This document shows, piece by piece, positions 59,401-64,000 of a stretch of DNA of 64,000 nucleotides. Below the pieces are notes generated by a model. It saw only the letters and a program-made list of their open reading frames with translations, was not told the DNA's origin and searched no databases. How positions within the stretch are numbered: the first letter of the stretch is position 1; each line of letters begins with the position of its first letter. A program made the translations under genes and the position numbers. Source of the stretch: Patiria pectinifera (taxonomy: Eukaryota > Echinodermata > Asteroidea > Valvatida > Asterinidae); the NCBI GenBank assembly GCA_029964075.1, contig CM057144.1, positions 4,921,281-4,985,280 on the forward strand. Direction: 5' to 3'.

Positions 59401-62400
59401 GAAGAAAACAATCGTTAAAGGTTGTATCAAAAAATATGTCTGCGGTCACCCTTTTTTGGCGATATTCATCACCAAAAAAACTTTGTTGTTTAGTACACTA
59501 ACCAGCTGAATGAGAAACAGGTCCCGAGAGCTGATTTTGAGATTGTACACGACAGTGGGATGCAACTTTTCCTCAGATCAGCTGAATTCCTCGTTTTTCA
59601 CTTCAGACTTTTGCCATTTAAAAATTGAAAAACACTGTACAAAGTCCTGTAAAGATTACAATTTCCTCGTTTTTTGTTAATTTCAAGTTGCATGCCTGCA
59701 GAGTGTCATTATAAAAATATGAAATGGTAACTTTTGAATCGGAAGTGCTATCAACAAAGATCACTTACAGGACCAGCAAAACGTTTAATTTGTTCCCTTT
59801 GTTGTTCAGTTTTTGATGGAGTTCCTACGGAGTCAGATGTTGTCTCGTCGCCTGGCCTACATGTGTGTCCGACGCCTCACGGCGATCATCAACGATGCTG
59901 CATGCGCCACCAACCCACCCACACCATCACCACACATGGTGACGTCACCCACAAGGTAGGAGCTGTTGAAAATAATAATGGGCTCTTGAATCTATGCGAA
60001 TTTCAGTACCAGATGGATTCTTAATCGGATCAAAGCGATCTAGGGGATGAACATTGAAAGATGAATGCCATTTCAAGGGTCGCTTCACCCCAGCCCTCCC
60101 AGACACTTCAATATCCACTGGATGGAGGAATCTTCACAATCAATTTTAAAATATTTACAGTAAACTCCGGCTAAACCGACAGCATACAACTCTTCAAATC
60201 GCTCAAGTCGGCCGTCTGACTAAAGTCCTCATTGTCCGTAATGCATTTCCATTGAATTATTTATTTCTAAATCGGCTTTTATAAGTCCCCATTTCGCTCA
60301 AGTCGTTGTGTTACTCTCGGTCCCCTTTCCATAAAAAGTATTACAAATTCCTTTGTGTAAGTCGACATTCAAAACATTGACTTCCTGTACTGCGGTTGGC
60401 AAGAAGTGTCGAGTGAAAAGTGGTTTGGCACGGCCCGTGATCGCTGCATGCATCGGTGTCGCAAAAGGGTGTCCTACTGCATACATCGCATGTGCATCGT
60501 GAGCATATCAATACCAGTACCCCCTCTTGTCTGTACGCATGCGATCTGTCCATTTTGGGGGTCGTCTTATTGAATGACTAGTGCTGCAGTCAATGCGTGC
60601 GTGGTATATACCGGACCACGCACGCATTTAATTTGTTACTGTGCACATACATAATACATGTATTACTATTTTGTACACGTGGTCTCCACTATCCCAAACG
60701 TATATATTTAATATCCCAAACATGATGATACAATTCGAGGATTAATTTGCTGGATTCAACGCGAGCATTAAGGAGATAATCCAGGGTAAATCGAAGCCAA
60801 TTAGTGCAATGAATCGTGTGTGCAAAAAGACCATTCATGTAAGTCGGCAAAATGACGATTTACAGCAGATGTTGGCATTCGCGTAAGTCTTCGCAAATTC
60901 TCGGGTCCCGCGAGTGCCGACTTAGCCGGAGTTTACTGTATATTCCCTTTCTATTTGCGAGTTCCAAAAAGGAAGATTTACCTCTCTTTTAATTTATTAT
61001 GGCTGTCTTGTGAATAAAGTCTATTGAGCTGTTTTGAGTGGTCGCAAAGCATTATCTACGGTTCGTGTATCAGAGTCCATAGTGGGAAATTAGACGAGGA
61101 TTCAAGTATAAACTCTACATTTTTTGCCCCCCCCCCAAAAAAATAGTGTAACCATGCCGACCAGTCAGCCCTCCCCCCAGCAACCGCTGGCGGCCATCTT
61201 TGCCGAGTACACCTCCTGCCCGCAGCACCGGCCCATCATCGTAGGGCTGAGTATCATCCTGCAGCATATCACGCTGCTCTGCCCAAGCGCCCTCGTGTGG
61301 ATCAACATCGGCGAGGGCAAGAGCATTAACGTCCCTGGCTCCCCGCTGGATATCCTGCCCTGCGCACCTAGTAGCTTGCCCCTGCCTGGCCAGCCATCCA
61401 TACAGAACCACCATGTAAGTGGAACCAGTGCTGTTCTTTTTGTATTTAAAGGTACAGTCCATAATTTGTAATTTGTGCATCTTATTCGTTTGAAGTAACA
61501 ATAGTGCTCAAAATCTATAGATGGGTGCTGAACACCTAACCTGATGACGTTTCAACTCGGCTTCAGCTGTACTTCCGAGAAAAATAACATTCTAGGATCT
61601 GGATTTCAAATCAAAAGTTGCTGAATCATGTTTTGAATTGGGCCTGAATTCAGCGTCCGAGACACGTTCTCACTGAGCCGATTGCAGCTACGTGATGTCG
61701 CACACTGATCTGACAAATTATAGCAACCGCGCGGGCATTGTGAATTGTGACCTGCTCTGCCAAAATGAGTCTGATGTCACATATTTTGAATTCAAGCTTT
61801 TGCCATTTTGAAATGTAGACAGTGAAAATTTGATCAAAATTTGGAATTTACATAGCACGCCCAAATCAATCAAATACGACCGGTCGTGTGACCGCACATT
61901 TGAAAACCCTGAGCGTGGTGCCATGCATCGCGCGATCGCTAGACTAAACTAGAACATCAACAAATGACACAAAATAAAAATTTGCCACACGAAGTAGCAC
62001 AATTTGAGTGTTTTTTTGTTACACCTCCATAGAGCAGACACTTTTAGGTAAGCAAAAATATAAAATCTGAGCAAAATGATGATTTGTGATTGAAAAAATA
62101 CATCATTAAAATCAATTGAAATAGGGAAAGTGAGCCAAATAACCAGCCACTTTATAGCCAGGCAAAGTGAGTTATGGAAGCCATTCATGAACATAGTTAC
62201 ATATGTACGTGTTCATAGAAAACTAAGGATCTTTGCTTAACTCGAACTTTGGATATCTCAAATTTTGTATCCATTCGCTTGAGATTTGACTTATCAAGAT
62301 TTTACTGTATACCGGTATCTGTTGAAACCATGAGAGTGCCCCTTTAAGCTTATTCTTCGTATCTATGTAGATTCGGGCCTCAATCCGTAACGCCGAGCAC

Positions 62401-62470
62401 CAGATCAAAATGAGAAGTCGAGCCGCCGAGGTGAGGTGGTCGTCAGACAAGTGTCAAGAATCCACCACAG
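47417..62470 (+). CDS. MED12: MED12, Mediator kinase-module subunit, N-terminal 459 codons (gene continues beyond window)
   Basis: Subunit of the Mediator CDK8 kinase module (CDK8, cyclin C, MED12, MED13), acting in the nucleus; its N-terminus activates cyclin C-CDK8. The exons are 47417-47509, 49345-49410, 49813-49851, 51141-51245, 52601-52690, 54835-54994, 57093-57292, 58842-58952, 59810-59955, 61147-61414 and 62371-62470. All have GT-AG borders and compatible phases. The start [18 protein letters not shown] and following [11 protein letters not shown] match vertebrate MED12. [18 protein letters not shown] (residues 32-49) is the CDK8-activating segment. Later blocks [57 protein letters not shown] and [11 protein letters not shown] follow the order of the MED12 N-terminal domain. 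[13 protein letters not shown] ends the last exon seen. The introns are packed with transposons. The right 1.5 kb shows no further exon. Confidence 0.96.
47645..48095 (+). repeat. Dispersed repeat bounded by direct GGCGATCGTGTAGTGTAGGG copies
   Basis: The word GGCGATCGTGTAGTGTAGGG stands at both ends (about 47647 and 48071) in the same orientation. The interior is homologous to the reverse complement of 20090-20450. It lies in MED12 intron 1. A partial match, CTACTTCACGATCGCC, is at 42282. Confidence 0.75.
48311..49124. mobile_element. Element with about 175-bp inverted arms, interrupted by a PIF/Harbinger-like MITE
   Basis: The left arm (48311-48486) begins TTCAGACCAGTCTCGTGATA and ends ATCAGATTTCACC. 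The right arm (48952-49124) is its complement. The loop is occupied by the MITE at 48547-48917. A second copy of the left 70 bp stands just upstream (48240-48300). It lies in MED12 intron 1. Confidence 0.88.
48547..48917. mobile_element. PIF/Harbinger-like MITE, TTA-flanked, copy 2
   Basis: GGCC plus an A run and AGTCTCCGGTTTCTGGTATG at the left; CATACCAGAAACCGGAGACT, a T run and GGCC at the right. The TTA triplet flanks both sides (48544-48546, 48918-48920). Confidence 0.8.
49590..49780 (-). repeat. Partial inverted copy of the ACATTTGCAAAC repeat family
   Basis: The reverse complement has ATCCTGTAAAATCGTGGCTC, CTGGTGTGCTGTCATTTTC and CCAACGCTGGTCGGC, matching 15.4-15.6 kb. It ends about 30 bp before MED12 exon 3. 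Confidence 0.65.
51520..51652 (+). repeat. Probable LINE 3' end with (TTGAA)n tail
   Basis: GTCTTTAATGAGCTG to GGATAAATAAAGTATTTTC, followed by about four TTGAA units, is the usual layout of a CR1/RTE-type LINE 3' terminus. No coding part remains. Confidence 0.45.
52853..53347. mobile_element. hAT-like MITE, 495 bp, with perfect 8-bp target-site duplication
   Basis: It begins CATAGAGCTATATTAAATTA and ends with the exact inverted TAATTTAATATAGCTCTATG; the match runs at least 34 bp. GTAACTCT flanks both ends (52845-52852, 53348-53355). It is inserted into or beside a SINE fragment (right part 53356-53540). A truncated relative lies at 23.56-23.88 kb. Confidence 0.92.
53356..53540 (+). mobile_element. 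SINE fragment
   Basis: GTGGGTACCTGTGAGGGAT and CTCCCCAGGGAGCTGAGATG match the body of the SINE family at 13.7 and 15.9 kb. The head side is separated by the hAT-like insertion. Confidence 0.6.
53544..54543 (-). pseudogene. 5'-truncated LINE (CR1/L2/Jockey-type) reverse-transcriptase end, split by a MITE
   Basis: Upstream part (54543-54272): [30 protein letters not shown] and [15 protein letters not shown]. Downstream part (53900-53544): [40 protein letters not shown] and a closing [14 protein letters not shown]. These are the standard C-terminal blocks of CR1/L2/Jockey-like elements, in correct order once the 371-bp MITE between them is ignored. The copy is truncated at its 5' end and lies antisense in MED12 intron 5. 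Confidence 0.88.
53901..54271. mobile_element. PIF/Harbinger-like MITE copy 3, inserted in the LINE
   Basis: It has the same AGTCTCCGGTTTCTGGTATG and inverted ends as the 46.36 and 48.55 kb copies, in reversed body orientation. The flanks are TTA on the left and GTA on the right, so one side has mutated. It interrupts the LINE frame. Confidence 0.82.
55150..55320. repeat. Hairpin with AAGGCGAAGCCGAGTGG centre
   Basis: CAATGAATGTTT and GGTGACGGAGAAATGTTCCA pair with TGGAACATTTCATCTGTCAC and AAACATTCATT. It is the third member of the CGAGGC-centre hairpins and again abuts an inverted-repeat element on its right. Confidence 0.75.
55324..55757. mobile_element. Inverted-repeat element with ATACAACACCT ends
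   Basis: ATACAACACCTGAATAAATC at the left and GATTTATTAAGGTGTTGTAT at the right are complements with one or two mismatches. It is organised as at 27.08 and 40.50 kb but diverged in sequence. Confidence 0.75.
55803..56210 (+). mobile_element. TTAA-bounded CCCTAA-end element, copy 4
   Basis: TTAACCCTAACTCCCTAGG to GGTTAGGGTTAA with the typical CAATCCTGCAAAATCC body and TTATGCACGGCTGAGCATAA palindrome. MED12 intron 6. Confidence 0.78.
56611..57028 (+). mobile_element. TTAA-bounded CCCTAA-end element, copy 5
   Basis: TTAACCCTAACTCCCTTGG to AGTTACGGTTAA, with one base changed in the right end. It stands 400 bp from copy 4 in the same orientation and ends 64 bp before MED12 exon 7. Confidence 0.76.
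57856..58211 (+). mobile_element. TTAA-bounded CCCTAA-end element, copy 6
   Basis: TTAACCCTAACTCCCTAGG to GGTTAGGGTTAA, shorter because the middle TGGTCC...GTGACCACTGCC part is deleted. MED12 intron 7. Confidence 0.76.
60158..60938. mobile_element. pogo/Tigger-like non-autonomous element, 781 bp, TA duplication
   Basis: CAGTAAACTCCGGCTAAACC at the left and CTTAGCCGGAGTTTACTG at the right, with TA on both sides (60156-60157, 60939-60940). CAGTA..CTCCG-C ends and a TA target are typical of pogo/Tigger. Repeated TAAGTCG words lie inside. No transposase frame is seen. A similar lone right end (GATTTTACTGTA) is at about 62300. MED12 intron 9. Confidence 0.82.
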
Positions 62471-64000
62471 GTACCTAGCAATATGATTTCCTTGACTTCA
62501 AGCAATACAGCCTAAGCATGCTCAAGTGTGGAGTATAATTACTGATCTCTATGTTTAAAAATCTGGATAGCTCATTGGCCATTGCGCGCTGTACACATAT
62601 TTGAAGCTACGCACTGGTTTCCAATCTCTCAATTCGAATATCATACGGGAACCAGTATAGTCACTCTCATCGTACGTTTATAATAAAAGTTTTATTATGT
62701 AAAACAATTTGTATCTCAACAGAATACAATATGAAAAATGTTTAAAGGGAATATACAACATTTGCAAACATCAAAAAATAAAACTACCAAATTATTATGA
62801 AATACCCGGACTCAAATCAGTCTAAAGCATCCTGTAAAATAATGGCACCTGGTGTCCTGTCATTTTTCAAGAAAAGTGGAAAAAGCGTTTGAAAAAAACT
62901 GGCTTTTTTTCAATACTGCTCCAGTTTACCACATTTAGCAAGTCCGCATTTTGTTTGCATCGATTACACACCTGTGAACGGGTACAAGCCAGCTAGACTG
63001 GTTCCCTGACCTTACAATTCCCCGACGTCTATAAATGGCTATGTTTCATCTTAAGTGGGGTCAGGGAACCAGACTACAGGAAAATGATTGTTTTTCTTGG
63101 TTTTTCCAGCATCTACGAACACAAAACTTCAAACAAGTCAGTGTAACAACATTTGCTATAAATAATGACCCCCAAATCCATCCATTCCTGAAAATTACAG
63201 CAAAAGTAAGTGTTGTATATTACCTTCAAGTCACAAGTTCATTTGTACCGTTTAAAAAACGAATACATTTATTAAAAAAGAACAGATTGCGGTTAAATTT
63301 CGGTAGATTTGTTATGGGAGTGGTAATTTGGCGGGCGGTGACTTCACTTCTAACAACCAATGGGCTATCCAGATTTTTTGTATAGAGATCAGTGAGTATG
63401 ATAAGTAGGATTAGTTTTAGAACTATTTTAAATACGCGTAGATCGTGTTTCGATTCCCAAATCTTGAATTTGATTTATTGTACACAGCCAACTGTGTGCG
63501 TAATTTCAAGCGTGGTTAGCAACAAATTTTGATCAACGTCCTTCAGATTTTGGAAGCATTCCTTTGTTATTCACGAAAACAAACTTATAAATTTATAAAG
63601 CGATGAGATGTCTGGTGTTACATATTTGAATAAAAAGAAAGAAAGTAATATTCATATTTTTAACAATACAAAATAGATGTACTGATTTACAGATCCTTCT
63701 GCCAATACCTTTTCACAAAATGAAATTAAAATCTGTCCACGATTTCTCTGCGAAAGAGAGATTCCCTGCCTGTATTTTGCTGTAAATTTTGCGTTTCCAT
63801 GGTGACTTTGCATACTCCAGACTCCAAGATGGCCGCCCTTTGTTACCATGGCAACAACCCTGATATGTCAATGTATAACCTGGGAGGTAAATATAGCAAG
63901 CTGTGGCTGCAACACCCTTTGTGGTTTTACAAGTTTTTCTTAAAAATTTCCAAAATTGATTGGTTCTTGTTTGTATACCTAACGTTTACACTTGTTTTTT
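62471..64000. other. MED12 intron 11 (start), with a dispersed repeat at 62740-63170
   Basis: No further MED12 exon could be recognised before the window ends. At 62740-63170 stands the third full copy of the ACATTTGCAAAC repeat family (GCACCTGGTGTCCTGTCAT, TGGGGTCAGGGAACCAGACT, TTTTCCAGCATCTACGAAC). The remainder is AT-rich and carries no feature I can support. Confidence 0.55.

Noticed and set aside
60298..60553. Two short minus-strand frames inside the pogo/Tigger-like element considered as transposase remnants
   Set aside because: No helix-turn-helix or DDE residues can be recognised.

Overview
This is eukaryotic, animal nuclear DNA. Every recognisable gene is split into short exons with GT-AG introns, and most of the remaining sequence is transposon-derived. 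The SINE types, the abundance of short inverted-repeat elements and the gene set suggest a marine invertebrate deuterostome, with an echinoderm my first guess. That is an inference, and nothing in the sequence names the species. I see no prokaryotic operon, CRISPR array, rRNA or functional tRNA gene.

Five protein-coding genes can be supported. (1) At the left edge on the minus strand is the first coding exon of an SLC16/monocarboxylate-transporter-like gene (251-482). (2) At 8.76-19.0 kb on the minus strand is a complete nine-exon GPR180 orthologue; all exon phases join into about 435 residues with a signal peptide and seven membrane segments. (3) At 22.1-25.0 kb on the plus strand is a two-exon CCDC160-like coiled-coil gene of about 322 residues. 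(4) At 35.1-42.06 kb on the minus strand is a five-exon gene for a Pro/Tyr/Ala-rich protein of about 190 residues ending in a Gly/His-rich tail. (5) From 47.4 kb to the right edge on the plus strand are the first 11 coding exons of MED12, giving 459 in-frame codons; the gene runs out of the window. Genes 2/3 and 4/5 are divergent pairs with gaps of about 3 kb and 5.4 kb. Nothing suggests that the genes share a pathway.

The rest is dominated by mobile elements, several of them defined by target-site duplications. These include hAT-like elements with 8-bp duplications (823-2189, 27473-27786, 52853-53347, and 13395-13617 with one mismatch). A family of six TTAA-bounded elements has telomere-like CCCTAA ends. 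There are TTA-flanked PIF/Harbinger-like MITEs, a mariner-like element (30510-31538) and a pogo/Tigger-like element (60158-60938). Also present are tRNA-derived SINEs, three LINE reverse-transcriptase remnants and a decayed Gypsy-type gag remnant. Very long inverted repeats occur at 20.49-21.09, 29.83-30.44, 32.88-33.93, 37.42-37.89, 40.34-40.50 and 48.31-49.12 kb. Several insertions are nested, which gives a readable order of events.

The most notable points are the full GPR180 and MED12 gene models, an apparent extra intron splitting the CDK8-activating segment of MED12, a uORF ending one base before the CCDC160 start, long hairpins in transcribed or intergenic DNA, and repeat families that supply arrays of CRE-like and nuclear-receptor-like motifs. 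I found no convincing new multi-gene system.
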